Positions 17,917-26,486 of a DNA stretch of 43,134 bases are shown here, piece by piece. The DNA comes from an uncultured Parabacteroides sp. (lineage in GTDB: Bacteria > Bacteroidota > Bacteroidia > Bacteroidales > Tannerellaceae): contig CAAGLQ010000033.1 of the NCBI GenBank assembly GCA_900770835.1, positions 1-43,134 of the forward strand, given 5' to 3'. Below the pieces are notes generated by a model. It did not search any database, was not told where the DNA came from, and worked only from the letters and a program-made list of their open reading frames with translations. The translations under genes were made by a program, and so were the position numbers. How positions within the stretch are numbered: position 1 is the stretch's first letter; each line of letters begins with the position of its first letter.

Positions 17917-18180
17917 TTAGGCTGCACAGTCGGATGCGTCTGAGACAGCGGTGGCGACGGACTCACGAAGACGCATGTAACGACTGCCCTCCGGGGTGCC
18001 AAAGAGGAGGTTGACATCATCGATGTCGTACAGGTCCCGAAGGGCATTCTCAATGCGGTCACGAGTGGCCTCGTCTATCAGCGGCAGATTGCCAGCCGCA
18101 AACTGTTGTTCTAACTGGGTCAACTGGTCATTGAGCCATTGTTTACCCGTTAACTGAATCTTGGTACTCAAAGTGTTCAT
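17917..18180 (-). CDS. Small cytoplasmic protein, paralogue A
   Basis: This 87-residue protein has no signal peptide or membrane segment. It aligns over ~60 residues with the gene just upstream: QLTQLEQQFAAGNL here, QLTKLEQSVKAGRL there, then DLYDIDDVNLLFGTPEG against DAYDMDDVSLLYGTRIG, then RYMRLRESVATA against RLMNVRLALVNR. It looks all-helical. It is second in the protease operon (73-nt gap upstream, 51-nt gap to the LRR gene). Family and function are unknown; a cytosolic protease inhibitor or chaperone by analogy with staphostatin-type neighbours is only conjecture. Confidence 0.7.
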   Translation of the reverse strand: MNTLSTKIQLTGKQWLNDQLTQLEQQFAAGNLPLIDEATRDRIENALRDLYDIDDVNLLFGTPEGSRYMRLRESVATAVSDASDCAA

Positions 18181-18253
18181 TGCTTTTACTATTTATAGTT
18201 GTTATTGGATGATTCTATCTGTTTTCTTTATTGGGATAAATGATAATGAAAGA

Positions 18254-18499
18254 TTAGGCGATGCGACGGTTGACTAACGCAAGACGCACATTCATCAGAC
18301 GCACACCGATGCGGGTTCCGTAGAGTAGGCTCACGTCATCCATATCATAGGCATCGCAGAGCTTCGCTTCCATGCTGGCTCTCTTTGCCTGACTGAGCTG
18401 GGTAAGCCGACCGGCTTTCACGGACTGCTCTAACTTCGTTAACTGAATCGATAATCCTCGGAGGATTTCTTTGTTTGTTGTCTTCATATGCTTCATCAT
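18254..18499 (-). CDS. Small cytoplasmic protein, paralogue B
   Basis: This 81-residue paralogue of the next gene shares the core LxxQLTKLEQ, AYDMDDVSLLYGTR and a C-terminal RLMNVRLALV. It leads the operon; the -7 box TATCTTTG lies 20 nt upstream. ATG 18499 or the in-frame ATG 18487 could be the start; the latter leaves a more ordinary leader. It is basic (many Lys/Arg), unlike paralogue A. No known domain is recognised. Confidence 0.68.
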   Translation of the reverse strand: MMKHMKTTNKEILRGLSIQLTKLEQSVKAGRLTQLSQAKRASMEAKLCDAYDMDDVSLLYGTRIGVRLMNVRLALVNRRIA

Positions 18500-18518
18500 T
18501 TTGTTTCTTTTGATACCA

Positions 18519-18526
18519 CAAAGATA
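18519..18526 (-). promoter_or_regulatory. -7 box for the small-paralogue/LRR/C10 operon
   Basis: TATCTTTG on the minus strand fits TAnnTTTG and is 19 nt upstream of ATG 18499. No gene with an opposite promoter is nearby. Confidence 0.55.
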
Positions 18527-18609
18527 CTTCGAATGCGTTGGATGGCCTTCAATTTGGAATTACTATACATTTGATTATCAGCGTTGTAACTTTCTCCAAG
18601 TCAGAGATA

Positions 18610-18645
18610 AAGAATGGCCCTCCGGGATGGAGGGCCCCAATTCTT
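18610..18645. terminator. Long GC-rich hairpin downstream of the Pif1 gene
   Basis: GGCCCTCC (18616-18623) and GGAGGGCC (18629-18636) pair around GGGAT. The flanks AAGAAT (18610-18615) and ATTCTT (18640-18645) extend the stem past a 3-nt bulge. It is the only structure in the 338-bp gene-free gap 18500-18837, which is otherwise AT-rich. It lies ~190 nt past the helicase stop and could be its terminator, although no clean U-run follows and the distance is long. A structured RNA is an alternative. Confidence 0.5.
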
Positions 18646-18837
18646 CAAAAGGATAAAGGTGTATATTATTATGTTTATGGGGCAATTTTGATTTTACTAT
18701 ATACTGATTTTCTTTGGGTTATAGTTTTAGTTAGGTTTTTACGTTATTTTATAGCTAATTATTTTGATAATTCAGGCTAAAATGTTATATTTCAGCTATA
18801 TGAGGAGAATTTAGATGTTTTCTTGGGAGGGCCTGGG

Positions 18838-20268
18838 TTAATCCGGGTTGCGTTGGAACTCCTCGGGGTGTTCCTGTATCCATTGTCTCATCTGTCGCTC
18901 GAAGGCGATAACCGCCGCATCGGGTTGGATAGCTGGATGATCGAGCTTGAACAGCGGGAACAGGCCGGCCATGGAGGTGACACGGGACATGGCCACATAG
19001 AGATGTCCCGGTTCAAAAGCGTACTGCGCATCGACAAAAACATGATCCAAACTGGCTCCTTGAGCCTTATGGATGGTGATCGCCCAGGCTAAGTCGATCG
19101 GGTACTGACTGATGTAATCCTTTTCATAGGGATACGAGGGATAAGGGATACGTTTCAGCACATCTCCCTCTAACCGCCAACGCAAAGGGGTAATTTTTTC
19201 TTCCCTATAGGTACCATCGGATTGACGGATGGAGATCATGAGGTGGTCGTTGTAGATTTGGGTGATGACACCGAAGGTGCCATTATAGTAGCGGCGTTTT
19301 CCTTTTTTGTTGACGGTGTTTTCACTCTCTGTGAACAGGATAGGGGCTCCGACCTTGACCAGTAGGTTGGGTTTCATTCCAACATATTGGATACCGGTGC
19401 CTTGGTACTGCGTATAGAGCGGTTGGAAGTGGCCCGGCAGGTAGTGCAGCATCCATTGGTTAATCACCATGGCTCGGATATTATGGGTGGTGACTACCTT
19501 GCTGGATGGCGTGGGATAGAAATTCTCACGGGCCAACTCATAACGCTGCTGCAACAGGTCGCGCATTTGATCATCCCAATGTCCTTCACGTAGGTTTTGT
19601 AACAGGTCTTTGAGTGCCGCGGACTTGCGGCTGTTACGTTGTACCCGCTTGACCTCTGTTAGTTCCATGTATTTGAGATGGACCGCGGGGTGTTTCAGGC
19701 AATAGGCACTGAAAAAATAGACGCTCTCGTGACGAGTGCTGCGTAGCTTATGGCTCAATAACTCATCCTGGACCGGGGGTAACTGGTGTAGGTCTCCTAC
19801 GACCAGCAGGGACAGGCCACCGAAGGGTTGATCACTCTCTCGGATCATCCGGAGTCGGGCCTCGATGAGCTCGAACAGGTCAAAACTGACCATCGAGATT
19901 TCATCAATGATCAACAGTTTTAGTGCTTTGATCGTTTGCTGAAAGGGGACGAAGTCTGGGTATTGATCCGAGGGGAAACTATAGGGGCTAAGCCTTCGCA
20001 ACCCGGAGGGGTCATACTCAATCGCTAAGTCCGCTACGGGTATGCGTAGCAACAGGTGTAGGGTCTGTCCTCCGATGTGCTCGGCTGCCAAACCAGTGGG
20101 TGCGGCGACGGCGACCGTCGGTAAATCAGCCGGTTTTTGGGGCTTGGGCCAGTGCTTGAGTAGCTGACGAATTTGATAGGTTTTACCGGTTCCGGCTTCG
20201 CCGGACAGGAATACGACCGTACAGGGGGTTTGTAACCACTGGATCATTATCTCGCACTCCGGTGTCAT
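18838..20268 (-). CDS. Pif1/RecD-type SF1B helicase
   Basis: This 476-residue protein carries complete SF1 helicase motifs: GEAGTGKT (Walker A, 23-30), AAPTGLAAEHIGGQTLH (Ia), LIIDEISMV (Walker B, about 119-127), VVGDLHQLPPV (III), AWAITIHKAQGASLD (V) and LYVAMSRVTS (VI). It is a 5'-3' DNA helicase by family, acting at G-quadruplexes, R-loops and stalled forks. The start ATG overlaps the stop of the upstream 929-residue gene (ATGA overlap, 20265-20268), which implies translational coupling and a shared complex or pathway. It lacks any fused nuclease domain. Confidence 0.92.
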   Translation of the reverse strand: MTPECEIMIQWLQTPCTVVFLSGEAGTGKTYQIRQLLKHWPKPQKPADLPTVAVAAPTGLAAEHIGGQTLHLLLRIPVADLAIEYDPSGLRRLSPYSFPSDQYPDFVPFQQTIKALKLLIIDEISMVSFDLFELIEARLRMIRESDQPFGGLSLLVVGDLHQLPPVQDELLSHKLRSTRHESVYFFSAYCLKHPAVHLKYMELTEVKRVQRNSRKSAALKDLLQNLREGHWDDQMRDLLQQRYELARENFYPTPSSKVVTTHNIRAMVINQWMLHYLPGHFQPLYTQYQGTGIQYVGMKPNLLVKVGAPILFTESENTVNKKGKRRYYNGTFGVITQIYNDHLMISIRQSDGTYREEKITPLRWRLEGDVLKRIPYPSYPYEKDYISQYPIDLAWAITIHKAQGASLDHVFVDAQYAFEPGHLYVAMSRVTSMAGLFPLFKLDHPAIQPDAAVIAFERQMRQWIQEHPEEFQRNPD

Positions 20269-23054
20269 GATTTGGGTTGATTGGGTGCGTAGTGAGACAA
20301 TAGGGCTTTCTCCGAATAGAGCTGGGTGGAGAGCGCCGTGTGGTGGCTGGAGACCTGTTCATCATGCTTTTCACGTGAACTGCCTTGAAACCAGAGCATA
20401 CGGGTAACAGTACTCCATATGCGCTTATAAAAGCGGGGGTTGTTGTTGGCGATTTCCCAAAAACGGTCTTTCTTCAGGTGTGTTTGAAGATTGTTCGGTT
20501 GGTCGATCAACTCATTCACCAATTGCTGTAGCATCAACCTGTAATAGGTGGAATCGGCCAGCAATTGATCGTACTCGGCTGGTTCCAGGGTGGTAACCGG
20601 CGGTAACTGTAGGGTGAAGGTGAGCTGGGTCTCGATCGGTTGTTTGGGATCTGCCTTTGCGCTCAAGGGCTCACACCAGAGAGCAAAATTGATATCTCCT
20701 GCGTAGAAGTAGTGCTCCAATGTGCTCAGCAGGGGTTTGATATAGCGGGCATACAGGAGGGGTCTATGGCACAAGTAGGTCATCCTGGGATCAATCTGCA
20801 TCAGCTCGGCAAATAGCGCATAGGGTATTTGGATCGTCTGGGGTATCTGCTTACACCGACGCAAACAGCACATGAAGTAGCTGATGAGTCGTGCATGGCC
20901 TGGGTGTCCGCAATCCAGCAACACATGTAACGGTAGGCTGATTCGCTCCTTGCTATAGAGGTATCGCATGAATGATCCGCTCAAGGTGACCCGATAGAGC
21001 TTACGGATATCGAGGTAATAGTCGGGTAGCGTGTCGATCTCTTCGATACTATCCAAAAAGTAAACGGAGTCACGCCGCTTGCTCTTGAAAAGGAGCAATG
21101 GGGGCTCTTGGGTTATTTCGGCATCAGCGTGGGGCATGAGCTCTTCTCGAATGCTCCGCAGTATCGCCTGATTCGTATTGTTGCCTTTCTTACAATAGGA
21201 CAGGAAATGAGCCGTGATCTCCATCGTATAGGGCTCTCCGATCTTGTGGGTTCTCTTCTCCTGAAAGATTTGCTTCTGGGCAAGGGCGATCATGAGGTAG
21301 AAGAACCGTAGGGTGGTGAGCGTAAAGCGGTACCTGCCCAGGAGAATAGAGACGGGTAACTCGAGCAACCACGAAGAGAGCTGGATATAGGCTACGGATA
21401 GATCCGGGCGGATAGCTCCCTGTTTCATGAGGTGCGTCTCTACCAGCCGACGCGAGGGTGTCCTTAACGTCGTGGAGGAGTTGGGTGGGATTGGGTTGCC
21501 GATCGGCAAATCTTTTTGACTAGCGACTTCGGAGGGGGCTACGGCCTCTTCCGGAGTTTTATCAGCAGCAGTCCATTGCTGTAATTCGGGGGTTTCCAAC
21601 ACCTCATTATAGGCTTTGACCGTGTCACCGTGCAGGGTACGTGCCATGGCTCGACGAAAACGGGGCAACCGCTGGGTGGCTGTCTGCTCATCAATCAACA
21701 GATGGTATCGGGTATAGGGGTGCTTGGGGTCAATGACTTTGCGCAGACAGGTCAGCACAAAGGCGTTTTTGAGGGGCGTGAAAAAGGGATAGGACTTGGC
21801 CTTCCTTTTTCTCCCCGGGTGTTGTCCTGTTGTTTCTGATTGATTAGTTATCGAGGGTTTGGGTATATAGGTATTGAGTACCTCATGATTGACAGGCACG
21901 ACATATAGCCGGGTACCGGTATGGCGGGCCTCGTCTTTTAGCGATTGCCAAAAAGCTCGATGACCCACATCGGATAGGCCGGTGACTCGATTCTCAAGCA
22001 TCGGGGTGGCATAGAGCGTGGTCGCACCGGATAGGAGCTGTTTGGCGATCTGGTGGTACCGACTTTTGCGGTATGCCCTGAATGTCTGTATAGCGTATTG
22101 GGTGCGCAGCTCATCCTTCCGTTTGGACTGGGCCAAGGTGTATGGTTTTTGCTCGGCAGGCACCAGAGTGATAAACTGACAGGATCCCTCCCTGTAGGCG
22201 GCCAAGAAACGGGGCTCTTGACTCAAGCCTACAACGGTAGGGGTATCAGTGGGTGTCTCTTTGGGGGTGTTTGTTCGTTTAGGTGGGGCGCCGTTGACGA
22301 CTAGCTGAAGCCAGTACCCCCACTCGATCTGGCTGCGGTGATTCACCAGGCGACGTATGATCCGGCAATACAGGATCTGACCAGGGCCTTTGGCACCACT
22401 GACAAATGCATTTGACAACGCTAACTGACGGCTGGCGAAATCGGAGTTGCGTAGGGGTACGACTTGAAAATGCCGTCCGTTTACCCGTAGCTTCATCTCT
22501 TCGGGACGGGGATCAAAGGTGATATTGGCTCGGTTATTCTTCCCCTCGATTACCCGGAACTCACTATAACTGGGATAACGGAGTACTCCCCGACGTTGCT
22601 TTAGCTTGTGGTTGGCAGCTCGCCAGACGGCGGCCTCAATGCGCTGGGCGATATGCGACGGCGGGGTGTGCTCGGTTTGGAATAGGGGTTGTAGTTGGGT
22701 ATGGAGTTGTTTACAGAATACCTTTTCCTCGTGTAGCTGGTACTTCCGACGCAACTCACTGTATTGGGCGCTGCTTGCTTGACGGGCTGGGTTGGGTTGG
22801 GCACTAGCATCTGATCGCAGGAGTTCTTGATAGTCCTCCCCTGCCCTGAACTGTTTAAGTAACTGGTTGGCTGCACGGGTGCAGCGAACATGGTAGTGAT
22901 AGCAGGTGGCGAACAGTTGGGTCAGGAAAGCTTGCTCTTCACGATTGATCTTGATCCGTAATTCCACGACATGACACCTCTCTGTCTGAGGGACAGAGAC
23001 GCGTATGGCATCCTCTCGAATCGAAGAGGCTACTATCAAGTCTTCATTTATCAT
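20265..23054 (-). CDS. TnpB/Cas12-like protein with degenerate RuvC residues and a Rep-like C-terminal half
   Basis: This 929-residue protein is not a recognised annotated family. Residues ~30-460 follow the TnpB (IS605 OrfB) order by eye: an N-terminal helix start (RIKINREEQAFLTQLF), a WED-like EAAVWRAANHKLKQ...RYPSYSEF section, then RuvC-I-like VVGLSQEPRFLAAYREG (274-290), RuvC-II-like TLYATPML (346-353) and RuvC-III-like LIDEQTATQRL (453-463). The catalytic Asp and Glu positions are Ser278 and Thr350; Asp455 remains; the CxxC zinc finger is missing. A Pro/Thr-rich linker (~490-540) leads to residues ~550-860, which look like paired winged helices of a Rep_3-type initiator; that call is tentative. 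It is coupled to the Pif1 gene. The composition matches its neighbours, and no transposon ends were found. Confidence 0.6.
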   Translation of the reverse strand: MINEDLIVASSIREDAIRVSVPQTERCHVVELRIKINREEQAFLTQLFATCYHYHVRCTRAANQLLKQFRAGEDYQELLRSDASAQPNPARQASSAQYSELRRKYQLHEEKVFCKQLHTQLQPLFQTEHTPPSHIAQRIEAAVWRAANHKLKQRRGVLRYPSYSEFRVIEGKNNRANITFDPRPEEMKLRVNGRHFQVVPLRNSDFASRQLALSNAFVSGAKGPGQILYCRIIRRLVNHRSQIEWGYWLQLVVNGAPPKRTNTPKETPTDTPTVVGLSQEPRFLAAYREGSCQFITLVPAEQKPYTLAQSKRKDELRTQYAIQTFRAYRKSRYHQIAKQLLSGATTLYATPMLENRVTGLSDVGHRAFWQSLKDEARHTGTRLYVVPVNHEVLNTYIPKPSITNQSETTGQHPGRKRKAKSYPFFTPLKNAFVLTCLRKVIDPKHPYTRYHLLIDEQTATQRLPRFRRAMARTLHGDTVKAYNEVLETPELQQWTAADKTPEEAVAPSEVASQKDLPIGNPIPPNSSTTLRTPSRRLVETHLMKQGAIRPDLSVAYIQLSSWLLELPVSILLGRYRFTLTTLRFFYLMIALAQKQIFQEKRTHKIGEPYTMEITAHFLSYCKKGNNTNQAILRSIREELMPHADAEITQEPPLLLFKSKRRDSVYFLDSIEEIDTLPDYYLDIRKLYRVTLSGSFMRYLYSKERISLPLHVLLDCGHPGHARLISYFMCCLRRCKQIPQTIQIPYALFAELMQIDPRMTYLCHRPLLYARYIKPLLSTLEHYFYAGDINFALWCEPLSAKADPKQPIETQLTFTLQLPPVTTLEPAEYDQLLADSTYYRLMLQQLVNELIDQPNNLQTHLKKDRFWEIANNNPRFYKRIWSTVTRMLWFQGSSREKHDEQVSSHHTALSTQLYSEKALLSHYAPNQPKS

Positions 23055-23186
23055 GTCAAGCTATCGCCGAATTTTCACCATTTTGTATCATCAAAAACGA
23101 TAGGGGAAAAAGAATATTGCCTCAGTCATGCAGCTTTTTGGATGTTCTAGCATCTATGTGGTTGAACATCTATTTTAGAGAGGTAT

Positions 23187-23612
23187 ATGATGAAGTGTTT
23201 TTGGTTATTGATGATCGCAATGGTTATGACAGTGAGTGGCTGTGGGACGGCGAAACGGATTACTTCGCTGGCTGATTTGTCAGGTGAGTGGAGTTTGGTT
23301 GCCTTGCAGGGCAAGGAGCTGTCCGTGGTCGAAGAGTCCCGTCCCTATATAGGGCTGAACTTGGATGAAAATCGGATGCATGGCATGAGTGGATGCAATC
23401 GCATGATGAGTACGGTGACGGTGGATGCCAAGGAGCAAACGATAACGTTTGGTCCGGTGGGTGGCACACGCATGGCTTGTCCGGATATGTCCTTGGAGCA
23501 GGGTGTGTATGTCGCATTGGATGGTGTACGCAAATATGCGATAGGGAAAGATGGCTCATTGGTGCTCTCTGGTGAGGATGGCAGTGAGCTCATGGTTTTG
23601 CGAAGACGTTGA
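23187..23612 (+). CDS. META/HslJ-type lipoprotein
   Basis: This 141-residue protein has a lipobox (VSGC, Cys about 19). It is followed by a META domain with the diagnostic LSGEWSLVALQGKEL start and a central MSGCNRMMSTVTVD...ITFGPVGGTRMACPD. META proteins are small outer-membrane or periplasmic beta-barrel-like lipoproteins linked to heat-shock or stress resistance in other bacteria; the biochemical role is unclear. It is full length for the family. Start ATG 23187 or ATG 23190 is equally possible. It stands alone, with a terminator behind it. Confidence 0.9.
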   Translation: MMKCFWLLMIAMVMTVSGCGTAKRITSLADLSGEWSLVALQGKELSVVEESRPYIGLNLDENRMHGMSGCNRMMSTVTVDAKEQTITFGPVGGTRMACPDMSLEQGVYVALDGVRKYAIGKDGSLVLSGEDGSELMVLRRR

Positions 23613-23633
23613 GTGGAGTTTTATGGTTGAGTG

Positions 23634-23680
23634 GAGAGGTGATCGGATGGCGCTAGGCCATTGTGGTCACCTCTCTTTTT
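23634..23680 (+). terminator. Terminator of the META lipoprotein gene
   Basis: GAGAGGTGA (23634-23642) and TCACCTCTC (23667-23675) form a 9-bp stem with an inner ATGGC/GCCAT branch, followed by TTTTT. It separates two convergent genes. Confidence 0.85.
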
Positions 23681-23700
23681 CTTTGCTGAGTTGGGGTTGT

Positions 23701-25071
23701 TTAGATAGTGTGGTTGAACCCTAACTTTCTGAGCCCCTCCTGAATCTCTGGACAACTCATGAACAGCTTCCAGAGCAGGCCGGTGCGGTAGTTCTCAATC
23801 ATTGGGGCGATCGTGCATTGATCGATAGCCAAGTAACGATGGGGGTACCAATTGGCTGTCTCTGAGAAGGCATCGTAGAATCCGTATTTGCCCCAGAGGC
23901 TGTCGCCTAACTCGTAATAGAAGTGGTGCAGGGCGGCTTTGGATGGCTCAGGGGTATAGGGATAGCTGCTCAATGCGGCGGTTGGCGTGATGACTCCTAA
24001 GTCGTTGGTCGGGCAGTGTGCCGAATAGCCCTCGACAGAATAGCTGGCGGTCAATCCCCAACAGTGTTCACTGTAGCCTTTGTAGTGTTTGGGGTTTTCC
24101 ACGCAATATCGGTAGTTGATCAAGGCGTGGTTACGATTCAGTGTCTCATAGTTGGCATAGCGGTCGGATAATCCCATGGGACATAGTCCGATATAGGAAT
24201 AGTGGGACCAGAACAGGGGACCACCATATTGCTCGGCGCCATTGTGCTTAAGGATCAAGGGCAGGTCATAGGCTTTTGCTTCGCTAACGATATTACCTCC
24301 TCTGGCCCAACCGTTGTGATAGGCGGAGGCGGGTATGGGGTAGGTAGGCGACGAGGCGGCCAAAATGTAGGTGATGATGCATTCGTTATAGCCTTCCAAC
24401 GGGAAATTCATTTCCCAAGCGTAGTCGGGACTCCAATGCCAATAGAGGACATCCTTACCGTTTAGGTACCAGGTCCATTCCATCTCCCGCCAGAGCTGGT
24501 CGATCTGGTTGGCAACGGCTTGCTCTCGTTCATTGCCATCCTTGAAATATTGTCTGGTGCAGAGCAGTCCTTGCATTAAAAAAGCGCTCTCTACCAAATC
24601 GCCTCCGTTGTCTTTCTTCCCGAAGGGTTTGACTTTGCCGGTTGGACCATATAGCCAGTGGGGCCATACGCCATGAAAGCGATCGGCCTTGGCCAGGTAG
24701 TCAACGATACGCTCGAAACGAGCTACTCCCTCCTCTCTGGGGAAAAGGCCTCTCTCTATGCCAACGATCAACCCGGCTATGCCGAAGCCACTGCCACCGG
24801 TGGTGATCACATCGGCATCATGCTCCGGATAGTCACCGTCCATGTGGACACGCTCACGTGCTAATCCGGAGGTGGGTTCTGCTCCCTCCCACATATAATT
24901 GAGGTGGGCATACTGGATATAGGTCAGAAAATCATCTTCTGATTGGAACTGGGTTTGTCGTTCTTCCGATGCGTTTGTTGATTTCACCTGTGTTTGACAA
25001 GAGAGGCAGCAGCACATGAGACATGCGGCTACACAGAGTTGAATGTTCTTTGTGATGTGAGATAGGTTCAT
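23701..25071 (-). CDS. Glucoamylase-like lipoprotein (GH144/PF10091 type)
   Basis: This 456-residue protein has a lipobox (CCCLSC, Cys about 25). The body has the (alpha/alpha)6-barrel features of the PF10091 'glycoamylase' family. Landmark stretches are TTGGSGFGIAGLIVGIERG (about 91-110), WHWSPDYAWEMNFPLEGYNE, GPLFWSHYSYIGLCP and GYSEHCWGLTASYSVEGYSA. Characterised relatives in Bacteroidota are endo-beta-1,2-glucanases (GH144), so a surface or periplasmic beta-glucan hydrolase is likely; the exact substrate is not certain. No SusC/D pair accompanies it here. The -7 box TACATTTG is at 25109-25116. Confidence 0.88.
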   Translation of the reverse strand: MNLSHITKNIQLCVAACLMCCCLSCQTQVKSTNASEERQTQFQSEDDFLTYIQYAHLNYMWEGAEPTSGLARERVHMDGDYPEHDADVITTGGSGFGIAGLIVGIERGLFPREEGVARFERIVDYLAKADRFHGVWPHWLYGPTGKVKPFGKKDNGGDLVESAFLMQGLLCTRQYFKDGNEREQAVANQIDQLWREMEWTWYLNGKDVLYWHWSPDYAWEMNFPLEGYNECIITYILAASSPTYPIPASAYHNGWARGGNIVSEAKAYDLPLILKHNGAEQYGGPLFWSHYSYIGLCPMGLSDRYANYETLNRNHALINYRYCVENPKHYKGYSEHCWGLTASYSVEGYSAHCPTNDLGVITPTAALSSYPYTPEPSKAALHHFYYELGDSLWGKYGFYDAFSETANWYPHRYLAIDQCTIAPMIENYRTGLLWKLFMSCPEIQEGLRKLGFNHTI

Positions 25072-25108
25072 TGTTTCATGAATTAGACTTGTGATACACT
25101 TTGTTCGG

Positions 25109-25116
25109 CAAATGTA
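25109..25116 (-). promoter_or_regulatory. -7 box for the GH144-like gene
   Basis: TACATTTG on the minus strand, 38 nt upstream of ATG 25071, fits TAnnTTTG. Confidence 0.5.
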
Positions 25117-25120
25117 GGCA

Positions 25121-25324
25121 TTAATATGGAGTATTGTATGGAAATGATTGGATTTGTTGGTTGTGTTGGGTAATGAACTCGCCCGCTTCTTTCCCCGAAG
25201 CCAGCTGCGATGACTCTTTTGCTTGTCTCACGCTTTGCCTGTCGTTTTCTATGGCTTTGCGCACAGCGGCTTCATCCGAACAGTCCATGATTTGCCCGGA
25301 TGTGTCTCCAAGCTTTTGATGCAT
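25121..25324 (-). CDS. Possible small protein or gene remnant
   Basis: A 67-residue frame (MHQKLGDTSGQIMDCSDEAA onward) is hydrophilic and helix-rich. The same frame stays open ~50 nt further upstream without a start (KAFLSETLQDE), which suggests the tail of a decayed longer gene. It ends next to the promoter of the GH144-like gene. No family is recognised; this is the only candidate in the gap 25072-25388. Confidence 0.3.
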   Translation of the reverse strand: MHQKLGDTSGQIMDCSDEAAVRKAIENDRQSVRQAKESSQLASGKEAGEFITQHNQQIQSFPYNTPY

Positions 25325-25388
25325 TTCGTCTTGAAGCGTTTCACTCAGGAATGCTTTGATAGTGTGACAGTTGTCTTAGCTGTTTGAA

Positions 25389-26486
25389 TTATTCAATGTT
25401 CTCACTCAATTTAGCTTCGATTTCCTCGATGGTAGGGATAGTTCCTTCCACCTTCTCGGGATAGAATTGTTCAAGTTCGTATTCCGAGATACCTATGGGT
25501 TGGCTGCTTGACTCCAACGCATATTGGGCCTGTATGCGGTCTTTTTCTTTGCAGATGAGCAAACCTATGGTCGGATTATCGCGACCCACTTTACGGAGTT
25601 GATGGTTGCAAGCTACAATATAGCCCCCTAACTGACCTATGTCGGCAAATTCAAACTGACCCATTTTTACTGCTATCACTACGTAGCAGGATAGATTAAG
25701 ATTGTAGAACAGCAAGTCAATGAAGTTTTCTGTGTTTCCTATTTGCAAACGATAATCTTTACCTACGTAAGCAAAACCTGTTCCCAGATCTATCAAGAAT
25801 CTGGTGATGTTATTGAGCAACGCATCTTTGAGAATCCGCTCGTTGTAAGGATTTGTGAGTCCCGTGAAGGCAAAAATATATGGATCTTTGGTGAGTTCCT
25901 GCGCCAAATCGCAATCCGTATCGGGAAGTATCTTCTTGAACTTTGTCAAAGCTTTTCCTTGCCGTTCATACCTATCTGTGCTTATAGCATTGAGCAACAT
26001 AGATCTGCTCCATCCCTGTTCCACGGTTTGGCGAACAAAGAATAGTGCCTTTGCGGGGTCGGTTCCACATTTGTCTATCAAGATACGGTGATGACCCCAG
26101 GGTAATGAATAGAGCATCTCTTTGAGTTGTCCTGCAACTTGCGGCTGTTGTTCTTCTTCGAACTGTCCCACAACTTGGGGGAGAATTTTGTAATACGAAG
26201 CGTATAGCAAATAGAATTTCTTCGCGTAATAAATGTTTGTACGAGAAAGACCTTTTGAATTGGGATTTCTACGCTGCAAATCAGTTGATAGATTTTTGAT
26301 GACACCTTCTCCCCATCGCTCCTCCACGTGCAACTCTGCTATGTCACGCCCAAGTTCCCAATAATAGTTTAGCAATTCATGATTCACCTTGATGGCCGCT
26401 TTAATTTGGCTTTGATGATATCGCGCATCCAGTTGCTCCACCCATTGGGTGTACTCTGTATCGATGATGGTCAGCCTCTTACTCAT
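25389..26486 (-). CDS. DUF1016 (YhcG-type) PD-(D/E)xK protein with altered active site
   Basis: This 365-residue protein has the N-terminal DUF1016 domain (YYWELGRDIAELHVEERWGE, about 41-60) and the C-terminal PD-(D/E)xK nuclease-like domain (GFAYVGKDYRLQIGNTENFIDLLFYN, about 237-262). In the family, the strand after IDLLFY normally carries ExK or DxK; here it reads VVIAVKMG, with Ala272 replacing the acidic residue while Asp257 and Lys274 remain. The protein may therefore have lost or weakened nuclease activity. A GQFEEEQQPQVAGQL stretch (about 107-121) is a local imperfect duplication. Family members occur beside restriction systems and mobile elements; none is visible here. A TACCTTCG box (26589-26596) may be its promoter. 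Confidence 0.88.
   Translation of the reverse strand: MSKRLTIIDTEYTQWVEQLDARYHQSQIKAAIKVNHELLNYYWELGRDIAELHVEERWGEGVIKNLSTDLQRRNPNSKGLSRTNIYYAKKFYLLYASYYKILPQVVGQFEEEQQPQVAGQLKEMLYSLPWGHHRILIDKCGTDPAKALFFVRQTVEQGWSRSMLLNAISTDRYERQGKALTKFKKILPDTDCDLAQELTKDPYIFAFTGLTNPYNERILKDALLNNITRFLIDLGTGFAYVGKDYRLQIGNTENFIDLLFYNLNLSCYVVIAVKMGQFEFADIGQLGGYIVACNHQLRKVGRDNPTIGLLICKEKDRIQAQYALESSSQPIGISEYELEQFYPEKVEGTIPTIEEIEAKLSENIE

Noticed and set aside
18838..23054. The pair as an ordinary IS605-type insertion sequence
   Set aside because: No TnpA, no terminal hairpins found, RuvC residues altered, long extra C-terminal half, and translational coupling to a helicase.
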